Program-made: the position numbers and the translations under genes | The notes under the pieces: model-generated | What the model saw: the letters and a program-made list of their open reading frames with translations, nothing else | The model's database searches: none | Told to the model about the DNA's origin: nothing | Shown here: positions 1 through 6,661 of the stretch, piece by piece | Numbering within the stretch: the first letter of the stretch is position 1 | Layout of the letters: every line of letters starts with the position of its first letter | Assembly: GCA_019420905.1 (NCBI GenBank) | Contig: JAHZGH010000009.1 | Location: forward strand, 299,813-363,812 | Source: Succinivibrionaceae bacterium | Lineage (GTDB): Bacteria; Pseudomonadota; Gammaproteobacteria; Enterobacterales; Succinivibrionaceae | Length of the DNA stretch: 64,000 nt | Direction: 5' to 3'

Positions 1-482
1 CTAGTGCCACAGGGATCTATCAAAATACACATATAGAAATAAATTGTCCTGTTGCAGATAATATATACAGTAAAATGTGTCAGCAAATTGAAGCTCACGC
101 ACAAAAAGCCTTTAAACACTGTACACTCATGAGGCTTGGAGTCGTTATAGGACAAGGAGGAGGCTTAGTATCGCTGCTGCGCTTTATCCCCAAAATCCAG
201 TTTATAAATGCACAAAATTATATTCCATATATTCTTAATGATGATTTAGCTAAAGCAATAGCATTAATTCTTGAACATAAGCTGACAGGAGAGATAAATT
301 TATGTTCAAACAAATACTTAACTGTAAATGAATTATTATCGTTATGCCAAAATCACCACCCAAACATTAAATTTTACCTGCCAAAATTCATATTAAAATT
401 TGATAAAAGAGGCCAGCTTTTGCTAGTTGACCAGAAAATCAGACCTCAAAGGCTTTTAAATTTAAACTTTAAATTTAGTTAA
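1..482 (+). CDS. C-terminal part of an NAD(P)-dependent epimerase of the YfcH/SDR39U1 type (5' end outside the window)
   Basis: An open frame is already running at base 3 and stops at 482, so this is the 3' part of a longer gene. The visible ~159 residues match the second half of the TIGR01777 (YfcH/SulA-like) extended SDR family: a CQQIEAHA segment after the catalytic Tyr region, then RLGVVIGQGGG, a YIPYILNDDLAKAI segment, and the DUF1731 C-terminal domain (leucine-rich, with PQRLLNLNFKF at the end). The first ATG inside the window, at 75, is internal and not the start. Family members are about 300 residues, so roughly half is missing. The natural substrate of this family is not known. Known: family fold; inference: it is intact upstream. 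Confidence 0.85.
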   Translation, partial: SATGIYQNTHIEINCPVADNIYSKMCQQIEAHAQKAFKHCTLMRLGVVIGQGGGLVSLLRFIPKIQFINAQNYIPYILNDDLAKAIALILEHKLTGEINLCSNKYLTVNELLSLCQNHHPNIKFYLPKFILKFDKRGQLLLVDQKIRPQRLLNLNFKFS

Positions 483-556
483 CGCAAAATAAATGCGATT
501 TAGTCATAATCTATTCTTTAGCTTACTCTAAAAAATTTCCTTTTATACTGATTTTT

Positions 557-580
557 GTGACACTTACTGCAAAGTGTAAC
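557..580. promoter_or_regulatory. imperfect inverted repeat in the araD promoter region
   Basis: GTGACACTT (557-565) and AAGTGTAAC (572-580) face each other across 6 bases, about 90 bases before the araD start. The left part contains TGTGA as in half of a CRP site, but the right half does not match a CRP site well. It may be a regulator site or promoter-proximal structure. Confidence 0.35.
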
Positions 581-598
581 TTTTTAAAAAAGAATTTA

Positions 599-612
599 CG
601 TAAACGTTTACG
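599..612. promoter_or_regulatory. 14-bp perfect palindrome, LacI/GalR-type operator candidate
   Basis: CGTAAACGTTTACG is a perfect palindrome with the central CG typical of LacI/GalR family operators. It lies 60 bases upstream of the araD start codon, in the right place to control it. A LacI-family gene is present at 35.4-36.5 kb in the same window, but no sequence evidence ties the two together. Confidence 0.5.
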
Positions 613-671
613 ATTAGATCTAAAATAACATTAATGCTTTTATCAAACTACCGTATTTAATGAGGATCACT

Positions 672-1400
672 ATGTTAGAAGAACTCAAGAAAGAAGTATT
701 CAAAGCCAATCTTGAATTACCTAAGCGCGGCTTAGTCACCTATACTTGGGGTAATGTTTCTGGTATCGATCGTGATGCAGGCTTAATGGTAATCAAACCA
801 TCTGGAGTTGAATATGATGAAATGACTCCTGACGATATGGTAGTAGTAGATCTTAAGTCTGGAGAAAAAGTCGAAGGTGATTTAAACCCTTCCTCTGATA
901 CTGATACTCACTTAGAGCTCTACAGAGCCTCTCCAGATATTATGGGCGTTGTTCATACCCATTCTCGTTATGCAGCTTCATTTGCTCAGGCAGGTCGTGA
1001 TATCGTTGCTTTAGGTACTACTGGTGCAGATTATTTTTACGGTCCTATTCCCTGCACTCGTCCTATGACCGATGAAGAGATTAAAGGTCAATACGAACTT
1101 GAAACAGGTAAAGTTATTGTTGAAACCTTTAAGAATCGCGGACTAGAATTTAAGGATATTCCTGCTTGCTTGGTTTATTCTCATGGTCCTTTCACTTGGG
1201 GTAAATCTCCAGCTAATGCAGTTTACAATGCAGTTGTATTAGAAGAATTGGCATTTATGGCCTTCCACACCATGATGCTTAAGATGGCTGGCGATATTTA
1301 TCCTATGCAGCAGACTCTGCTTGACAAGCACTATTTAAGAAAGCACGGCAAAAATGCCTACTACGGACAGGGCAATATCTCTAAAGTTCACACTCTTTAA
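672..1400 (+). CDS. araD: L-ribulose-5-phosphate 4-epimerase
   Basis: A class II aldolase/adducin family enzyme converting L-ribulose 5-phosphate to D-xylulose 5-phosphate with a bound divalent metal. Nearly every E. coli AraD hallmark is visible: LVTYTWGNVSGID, IKPSGVEYDEMTPDDMVVVD, PSSDTDTHLELY, the zinc-binding HTHSRYA, GADYFYGPIPCTR, SHGPFTWGK and DKHYLRKHGKNAYYGQ. At 242 residues it is slightly longer than AraD (231), with a short C-terminal tail. The ATG at 672 is preferred over the in-frame ATG at 660 because a GAGG sits 6 bases before it and the protein then begins MLEELKK as in AraD. The UlaF and SgbE paralogues do the same reaction in other pathways, so the sugar is not fixed. It stands alone, with a palindromic operator candidate upstream and a terminator downstream; kinase and isomerase candidates are ~35 kb away. 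Confidence 0.92.
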   Translation: MLEELKKEVFKANLELPKRGLVTYTWGNVSGIDRDAGLMVIKPSGVEYDEMTPDDMVVVDLKSGEKVEGDLNPSSDTDTHLELYRASPDIMGVVHTHSRYAASFAQAGRDIVALGTTGADYFYGPIPCTRPMTDEEIKGQYELETGKVIVETFKNRGLEFKDIPACLVYSHGPFTWGKSPANAVYNAVVLEELAFMAFHTMMLKMAGDIYPMQQTLLDKHYLRKHGKNAYYGQGNISKVHTL

Positions 1401-1423
1401 TAAAATTTACCATTAATAATTCT

Positions 1424-1455
1424 AAGGGGAATGAGACTATGCTCATTCCCTTTTT
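1424..1455 (+). terminator. intrinsic terminator after araD
   Basis: GGGAATGAG (1427-1435) pairs with CTCATTCCC (1442-1450) around a 6-base loop and is followed by a T run from 1451. Confidence 0.9.
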
Positions 1456-1512
1456 ATATAGAGCAAAAGCAGATTATTGAAATAAATAATTAAAAAAAAC
1501 AAATTAATATAC

Positions 1513-2400
1513 CTAATTATTAATTTCATGCTTAGTAAAATCTAATAAAAGATTTGCCAGACATTTGGTGGGTTCATGCTCTAAGGCATAATCTTTATAA
1601 ACTAAAGTTAAATGAGAATCAGGAAAATTTAATTTACTATCATCTAAAAAAACCAACTGCTTAGATAATTGTTCCTCACCATATAATATATATGTAGGCA
1701 CCACTGCAAACCCTATCCCATGTGCTACCAAATTAATCACATAATAATAACTATCTACAATCCAGTTCATAGGTGACAGCAATATTGTTTTTTTAGTTTT
1801 ATCATATTGTGCAGAAATTACAATTTGCCTGTATTTACTTAAAACATCACGAGTAATCTCTTTGCATTTACATAAAGGATGATTAGTACTAACGATTACT
1901 TTATTATCAATATCCGCAATGTCTATAACACTAAAGCTGTCAATACGTGAATGATTAAATACTAAAGCCAAATCTATATTCATTTCGTTCATTAAAGACG
2001 AGATTTCAAAAGAAGTTAAGGAAGAAATCTTAAGCTCCAGATCAGGAAATGCTTTTTCAAAAAGCGAAAGCGTACTAAACAGCTTATTGCTATATAAAGA
2101 ATAATCCAACCCTAAATGAATAATTGGATTTTTTATATCATGCAAGGCTAACGATCTCTGCTCAAAGATCTCTGCAGCCTCCACTATTTCATAAGCGTGA
2201 TTTAATAAAATCGTACCTCTAGGAGTTAAAGAAACTTTATGTCCTCGATTAAATAAAGAATAATCTAATAGATCTTCAAGCTGAGATATATGAGTAGATA
2301 CTACAGACTGAGCTCTGCCAAGTTCTCGAGCTGCTCGAGAAAAAGAACCGAACTTTGCTGCAGCTATAAACGATTGTAATTGTTCAATAGAAAGGTGCAT
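1513..2400 (-). CDS. LysR-family transcriptional regulator
   Basis: Typical LTTR of 295 residues. The N-terminal winged helix-turn-helix is at about residues 3-62 (EQLQSFIAAAKFGSFSRAARELGRAQSVVSTHISQLED), followed by a LysR substrate-binding domain up to the C-terminus. The effector cannot be inferred. It lies downstream of, and on the same strand as, the MFS transporter gene, with a terminator between, so it probably has its own promoter and is not the classic divergent LTTR arrangement. Such regulators often control adjacent transport genes; that link is inference only. Confidence 0.9.
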   Translation of the reverse strand: MHLSIEQLQSFIAAAKFGSFSRAARELGRAQSVVSTHISQLEDLLDYSLFNRGHKVSLTPRGTILLNHAYEIVEAAEIFEQRSLALHDIKNPIIHLGLDYSLYSNKLFSTLSLFEKAFPDLELKISSLTSFEISSLMNEMNIDLALVFNHSRIDSFSVIDIADIDNKVIVSTNHPLCKCKEITRDVLSKYRQIVISAQYDKTKKTILLSPMNWIVDSYYYVINLVAHGIGFAVVPTYILYGEEQLSKQLVFLDDSKLNFPDSHLTLVYKDYALEHEPTKCLANLLLDFTKHEINN

Positions 2401-2428
2401 TCTTTAAATTCTCTGTAAATTTATTAAA

Positions 2429-2457
2429 AAAGGAACCTATGACTATTAGGTTCCTTT
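2429..2457 (-). terminator. intrinsic terminator after the MFS gene
   Basis: TAGGTTCCTTT (2447-2457) and AAAGGAACCTA (2429-2439) form an 11-bp stem with a 7-base loop; read on the minus strand it runs into a T tract. Confidence 0.85.
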
Positions 2458-2477
2458 AAACCTTTTAATCAATAGCA

Positions 2478-3629
2478 TCAGCCTATATTTTGCGTAAAAG
2501 CTCTAACTGTTTTAATTGCAATTAAAACTACCAGTATCCCTATACAGCCTAAAATCAGCATGGCATAGTTTAAAGAACTTCTTTCTGCTACAAAGCCAAT
2601 TAATGCCGGACCGACAATTAAAGCCCCATAACCGCAACTTGATACAGATGAAATTGCTGCTACAGCAGACATTTTATTTTGTCTTCCAGATAAAGAAATT
2701 ACTATTGGCAGTACATTCGACATAGATAATCCTAAAACTGCAAAATAAATATAGAGTAAATAAAGATTATCCGTCATAAAAATAAAAATTAATGATGAAA
2801 TAGATAAAGCTAAGCCGGCAAATAAGACTTTGAAAATTCCAAAATTATCAATCAAAGCAGATCCTGCAAAACGTCCTGCAGCTAAAAAAATAACTAATAC
2901 AATATATGCACTGCTTGATAAATGGATTGCAAGATCTGTCTTTTGCATAATAAGCAAGGCTGACCAATCAAGCATGCTTCCCTCAACCATCAAAATGAAT
3001 GATGAAATCAAGGCTAAAATCAAGACTATACCACTAGGCAGTTCAAAAGAAGCCTTATGAAAAGTTCTTTGATTTGATAAATATGGTACAAAAAATACAA
3101 AGACGGCAAAAACAGCTAATATTGGCGCAATAATAGCTAATTCAATACCAAAAGAAATATTTAACAGTAAGGTAATAATACTTAAAGATATAATTTCACC
3201 AGTTGAATAAAAACCGTGCATGGCAGGCAGCAAGATCTTTTTATACTCATTTTCAAGTAAAGTTCCATAAATATTAGATCCTACCTCTATACAGCCAAGA
3301 GCAATGCCATATATACAAATAGCTACTGCTGCCACAAGGCAACTGTTGGCAATTACTAAAAATATTATAGATGACAATAATATTACTGCAGAAAATCCCA
3401 ATGTCTTTCTTATTCCTAAGATTTTAACCAGAATTGAAGTTACAAGCATACCTATAATCGATCCTGCTCCCATAAGCAGGATAATCTGAGATAACTCCAA
3501 ATGAGTGATATTAAGTCTAGTCTTTAAATAAGGAACTAAAGGAGCCCAAGCAGCTATTGAAAATCCGGCAAGAAAGAAACTAAATTTCGCTGCTTTTATA
3601 TCTCTTGCAGGACTGTATGTACAAAACAT
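2478..3629 (-). CDS. MFS transporter, YbjJ-like
   Basis: A 383-residue protein with about 12 hydrophobic segments, fitting the major facilitator superfamily. The opening (FFLAGFSIAAWAPLVPYLKTRL) and the mid-protein VEGSMLDWSALLIM segment resemble the YbjJ group of inner-membrane MFS proteins, which also resembles the FucP sugar:proton symporters in outline. The substrate is unknown. The gene ends in its own terminator and is followed by the LysR gene. Start at 3629 is preceded by a GGAGG-like stretch (minus strand of ttcctcctg), a good ribosome-binding site. Confidence 0.8.
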   Translation of the reverse strand: MFCTYSPARDIKAAKFSFFLAGFSIAAWAPLVPYLKTRLNITHLELSQIILLMGAGSIIGMLVTSILVKILGIRKTLGFSAVILLSSIIFLVIANSCLVAAVAICIYGIALGCIEVGSNIYGTLLENEYKKILLPAMHGFYSTGEIISLSIITLLLNISFGIELAIIAPILAVFAVFVFFVPYLSNQRTFHKASFELPSGIVLILALISSFILMVEGSMLDWSALLIMQKTDLAIHLSSSAYIVLVIFLAAGRFAGSALIDNFGIFKVLFAGLALSISSLIFIFMTDNLYLLYIYFAVLGLSMSNVLPIVISLSGRQNKMSAVAAISSVSSCGYGALIVGPALIGFVAERSSLNYAMLILGCIGILVVLIAIKTVRAFTQNIG

Positions 3630-3743
3630 ATTTCCTCCTGTAAATTAGATATACATATTATCTAATAATATTTTGATAATAAAAAATTAGTTTTCATCAA
3701 TATTTTGATAGATATATTTACAAGAATTTATTCTTTCAAATAA

Positions 3744-3770
3744 AAAAGGCGATCTAAATGATCGCCTTTT
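3744..3770 (-). terminator. intrinsic terminator after nifS
   Basis: AAAAGGCGATC (3744-3754) and GATCGCCTTTT (3760-3770) form an 11-bp stem with a 5-base loop, closing the nifS end of the minus-strand operon. Confidence 0.9.
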
Positions 3771-3787
3771 ACCGCCTTTAATTAAAC

Positions 3788-5038
3788 TTATGCTCGCACT
3801 TCAGTACTGTCAGCATCAAACTCATGATCAAGCCCCTTAATCTTAGGCTTATTTTCTTTCCAATAAGGAGATAATGATCTTAAAGTAGCAACAATCTGAG
3901 GCAATACCTCTAAAGTCTTATTTACATCTTCTTCGGTAGTAAAACGAGAAAGAGAGAAGCGGATAGTGCCGTGGGCAGCAGAGAAAGGAACACCCATAGC
4001 ACGCATAACATGAGACGGCTCTAAAGAATCTGAAGAGCATGCTGAACCTGAAGATGCTGCAATACCATACTCATTTAACATAAGTAAAATAGCCTCACCT
4101 TCAATAAACTTAAAAGCAACATTTAAGGTATTATCTGTTCTAGTAGCCTCATCGCCTGTTACAAAGCATTCTGGAATAGCTTTTAATATTCCCTGCTCTA
4201 GCTTATCTCTTAAAGCTCTTACACGGCTTGAAACTACGCTTAAATTCTTCTTAGCAAGCTCGCAGGCTACGCCTAAGCCAACAATATAAGGAACATTTTC
4301 TGTACCTGCACGGCGTCCGCGCTCCTGATGTCCACCTTTCATGAATGGAGTAAAGCGAGTGCCACGACGGACATAGAGAACGCCGATGCCCTTAGGGGCA
4401 TGGATCTTATGACCTGAGAAGGACAACATATTAATGTGAGTGTTCTTTACATCAACATTAATCTTGCCTACAGCCTGCACTGCATCGGTATGAAACATAA
4501 CTCCATGCTTGTAAGCTATTTCTGCTAGCTGAGGTACCGGATAAATATTTCCTGTCTCATTATTAGCCCACATAATAGAAGCCAGGGCTGTTCTTTCGCT
4601 TAATAAAGATTCAAACTCATTAAGATCAAGATCTCCCTTATTAGAAACAGTCAAATACTTAATGCTTGCCCCATGAGTAGAAAGGAAATCACAAGTCTGC
4701 ATAATAGCTGGATGCTCGATAGGAGTTGTGATAATTTCATCTTTACCGCGCTGAGACCATAAAGCAGACCATAAAGCAGTATTATCTGATTCTGTTGCAC
4801 AGGAAGTAAAAATGATCTCATCTGGATGTTCGGCTCCTATGAAATCAGCTACCTGCTCGCGAGCCTTGATAATAGCTTTTTCTACTGGAACGCCATAACC
4901 ATGCTGAGAAGAAGCATTGCCGAAATAAACGCTTAAATATGGCTGCATAGCTTCAACTACTAAAGGGTCGATCTGCGTTGTAGCATTATTATCAAGATAA
5001 ACACCGCCTAAACCAACACCTAAATTCATATTATCCAT
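3788..5038 (-). CDS. nifS: cysteine desulfurase, NifS type
   Basis: PLP enzyme that takes sulfur from cysteine and hands it as a persulfide to the adjacent NifU scaffold. The 416-residue protein shows YLDNNATTQIDP, the ATESDNTAL segment, WANNETGNIYPV, HTDAVQAVGK, the PLP-lysine motif SFSGHKIHAPKG, GGHQERGRRAGTEN, and the mobile-loop catalytic cysteine in ASSGSACSS. The short loop and SSGSACSS form are those of the NifS/IscS group I desulfurases. It lies 11 bases after nifU, clearly co-transcribed. No nif structural genes are in the window; anaerobes such as Helicobacter and Campylobacter use NifS/NifU as general Fe-S assembly proteins, and that role is inferred here. A C-terminal tail (KENKPKIKGLDHEF...) extends beyond the usual end. 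Confidence 0.93.
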   Translation of the reverse strand: MDNMNLGVGLGGVYLDNNATTQIDPLVVEAMQPYLSVYFGNASSQHGYGVPVEKAIIKAREQVADFIGAEHPDEIIFTSCATESDNTALWSALWSQRGKDEIITTPIEHPAIMQTCDFLSTHGASIKYLTVSNKGDLDLNEFESLLSERTALASIMWANNETGNIYPVPQLAEIAYKHGVMFHTDAVQAVGKINVDVKNTHINMLSFSGHKIHAPKGIGVLYVRRGTRFTPFMKGGHQERGRRAGTENVPYIVGLGVACELAKKNLSVVSSRVRALRDKLEQGILKAIPECFVTGDEATRTDNTLNVAFKFIEGEAILLMLNEYGIAASSGSACSSDSLEPSHVMRAMGVPFSAAHGTIRFSLSRFTTEEDVNKTLEVLPQIVATLRSLSPYWKENKPKIKGLDHEFDADSTEVRA

Positions 5039-5049
5039 TTAATACTTCC

Positions 5050-5961
5050 TTATCTGGTTAATACCTTGATAGCACGGCCTGTTCCATCAGTTAACTTTTT
5101 AGCAATATAATCTAAAGTCATATCACGCATCATACCTTTAGCTGCTGCGCCTGAAAGCTTGACTATAACATCAGTACCGCTGATTGTATCTAACTCTACC
5201 TTAGAGCCGTCTTCCTCCAAGCCTTTGGAAATTTCATTTAAAATCTCAGTTACTTCATTGAAAATCGGAGAGGTCCTGGTTTTCTCATCAATTGCAGCCT
5301 TAACCGCAGTAGCCGCAGCCGAAGCTGTAGAAATAGTAATGGACGGGATTGGAGTTGGCACGTAACCTGGACGAGGGACACCGCACTTCTCTAAATCAAC
5401 CCATACCTCATCAATAATCTCTTCAATGCGCATGCGGCAGCTGCCGCAGCCGCCGCCGGCCTTAGTATAATTGGTAACCTCTTCCACAGTAGTTAAATGG
5501 TTTTCCCAAACAGCTTTCTTTATCTTATTGATGCCCACTCCGAAGCAGTGGCAGACTAACTCGCCATCATCATGGGAATTTTCATAAGACTGACCATGAT
5601 AATTAGCAATAGCGGCATCTAAAGCCTCTCTACCCATAACCGAGCAGTGCATCTTCTCAGGAGGCAGGCCGCCTAGATAATCAACAATATCCTGATTGCT
5701 GATTTTTTCCGCTTCCTTTAGAGTTTTGCCCTTTAACATCTCTGTTAACGCAGAGGAAGATGCAATAGCCGAGCCGCAGCCATAGGTTTGGAAAGCCGCA
5801 TCGGTAATAGTTTCCGTAGCCGGATCAATCTTTAACATTAAACGTAAAGCATCACCGCAAATAATAGAACCAACATCACCTACGGCATTAGCATCTTCAA
5901 TAACGCGAGCATTGCGAGGATGAAGAAAATGATCTTTTACTTTATCTGTATAATCCCACAT
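5050..5961 (-). CDS. nifU: NifU Fe-S scaffold with degenerate Nfu domain
   Basis: Scaffold on which new Fe-S clusters are built with sulfur from NifS. Residues 1-123 are an IscU-type domain with its three cysteines (C35, C62 in YGCGSA, C106 in HCSV). Residues ~135-185 are a Bfd-like permanent [2Fe-2S] domain with VCHCFG (C137, C139) and GGCGSC (C172, C175). Residues ~234-303 align with the Nfu domain but the CxxC that should follow VKLSGA is replaced by AAAKGMMRD, leaving no cysteine in this domain. An alanine-rich linker (~205-228) joins the last two parts. Start codon follows an AAGGA ribosome-binding site. It follows the Lrp gene by 25 bases and precedes nifS by 11. Confidence 0.92.
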   Translation of the reverse strand: MWDYTDKVKDHFLHPRNARVIEDANAVGDVGSIICGDALRLMLKIDPATETITDAAFQTYGCGSAIASSSALTEMLKGKTLKEAEKISNQDIVDYLGGLPPEKMHCSVMGREALDAAIANYHGQSYENSHDDGELVCHCFGVGINKIKKAVWENHLTTVEEVTNYTKAGGGCGSCRMRIEEIIDEVWVDLEKCGVPRPGYVPTPIPSITISTASAAATAVKAAIDEKTRTSPIFNEVTEILNEISKGLEEDGSKVELDTISGTDVIVKLSGAAAKGMMRDMTLDYIAKKLTDGTGRAIKVLTR

Positions 5962-5986
5962 TTTTAATTCCTTTTAATAATGTTTT

Positions 5987-6442
5987 TTAATCTTTAATAA
6001 CGTCTGCGTCCAGCGCAATACGTTCTGAAATCTCACGCTTTAAGACCATGGATATCATGCATTTGCCGTATTCCTTTTCTAAGAGATCGACAAAGCTTAA
6101 AAGCTGCTCTATACCTTTAAAGCCTGCTCTTAGCATAAAACAGTACTCTCCGGTAATCCGTTCACAAGAACATACTGCAGGATGCTTTTTGACAAAGCAT
6201 AAAAAGCGTTTGTAAGCATACGGCATCATGTCGATGAAAATTAATGCTTCAAGATTTATGCCTAGCGTTTTAGGATGAACGGAAAGGGTAAAGCCAGCGA
6301 TTATCCCGCTTTCCTCCAAGTGCTTTAAGCGAGCATTAACCGCAGGAGCGCTTAACAGAACCTTCTTGCCCAATTCTCTTAAACTTTGACGGCAATTTTC
6401 TCGCAAAAGCTGCAGTAATTGCAAATCTATAGCATCTAACAT
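5987..6442 (-). CDS. Lrp/AsnC-family transcriptional regulator
   Basis: 151 residues with the family's two domains: N-terminal helix-turn-helix (residues ~1-60; LDAIDLQLLQLLRENCRQS, LSAPAVNARLKHLEESGII) and C-terminal RAM/ligand-binding domain (~65-140). AsnC-family regulators usually respond to amino acids. It sits between copA (9 bases upstream) and nifU (25 bases downstream) on the same strand, so it is likely in one transcript with both. A cysteine- or sulfur-related signal would suit a desulfurase operon, but that is speculation. Confidence 0.88.
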   Translation of the reverse strand: MLDAIDLQLLQLLRENCRQSLRELGKKVLLSAPAVNARLKHLEESGIIAGFTLSVHPKTLGINLEALIFIDMMPYAYKRFLCFVKKHPAVCSCERITGEYCFMLRAGFKGIEQLLSFVDLLEKEYGKCMISMVLKREISERIALDADVIKD

Positions 6443-6451
6443 GCTTAACCT

Positions 6452-6661
6452 TTAATTGACAGCATTAACTTCAAAGCCTAAAGCCTCAATTGAAGTCTTA
6501 ATGATGGAATCACTTATAGCCTCAGGCACGGAAGCTACAGCTTCGCCTTTTTCCAAAGATACTTCAACATCCTTGACCCCCGGCAATGCTTTTAAAGTCT
6601 TAGTTACTGCCATAACGCAGTGTTCGCAATGCATGCCGGAAATTTTTATGGTCTTAATCAT
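6452..6661 (-). other. CopZ-like C-terminal domain of copA with possible internal start
   Basis: The last 69 codons of copA begin with ATG at 6661 and encode a complete HMA fold (MIKTIKISGMHCEHC... ending in EALGFEV). The bases before the ATG on the minus strand include GAAGAGAG about nine bases away, a weak Shine-Dalgarno match. It could be translated separately as a copper chaperone in addition to being part of CopA; only the fused reading frame is certain. Confidence 0.45.

Noticed and set aside
660..671. Start of araD at the ATG at 660
   Set aside because: The GAGG ribosome-binding site lies within this stretch and serves the ATG at 672, where family homology begins.
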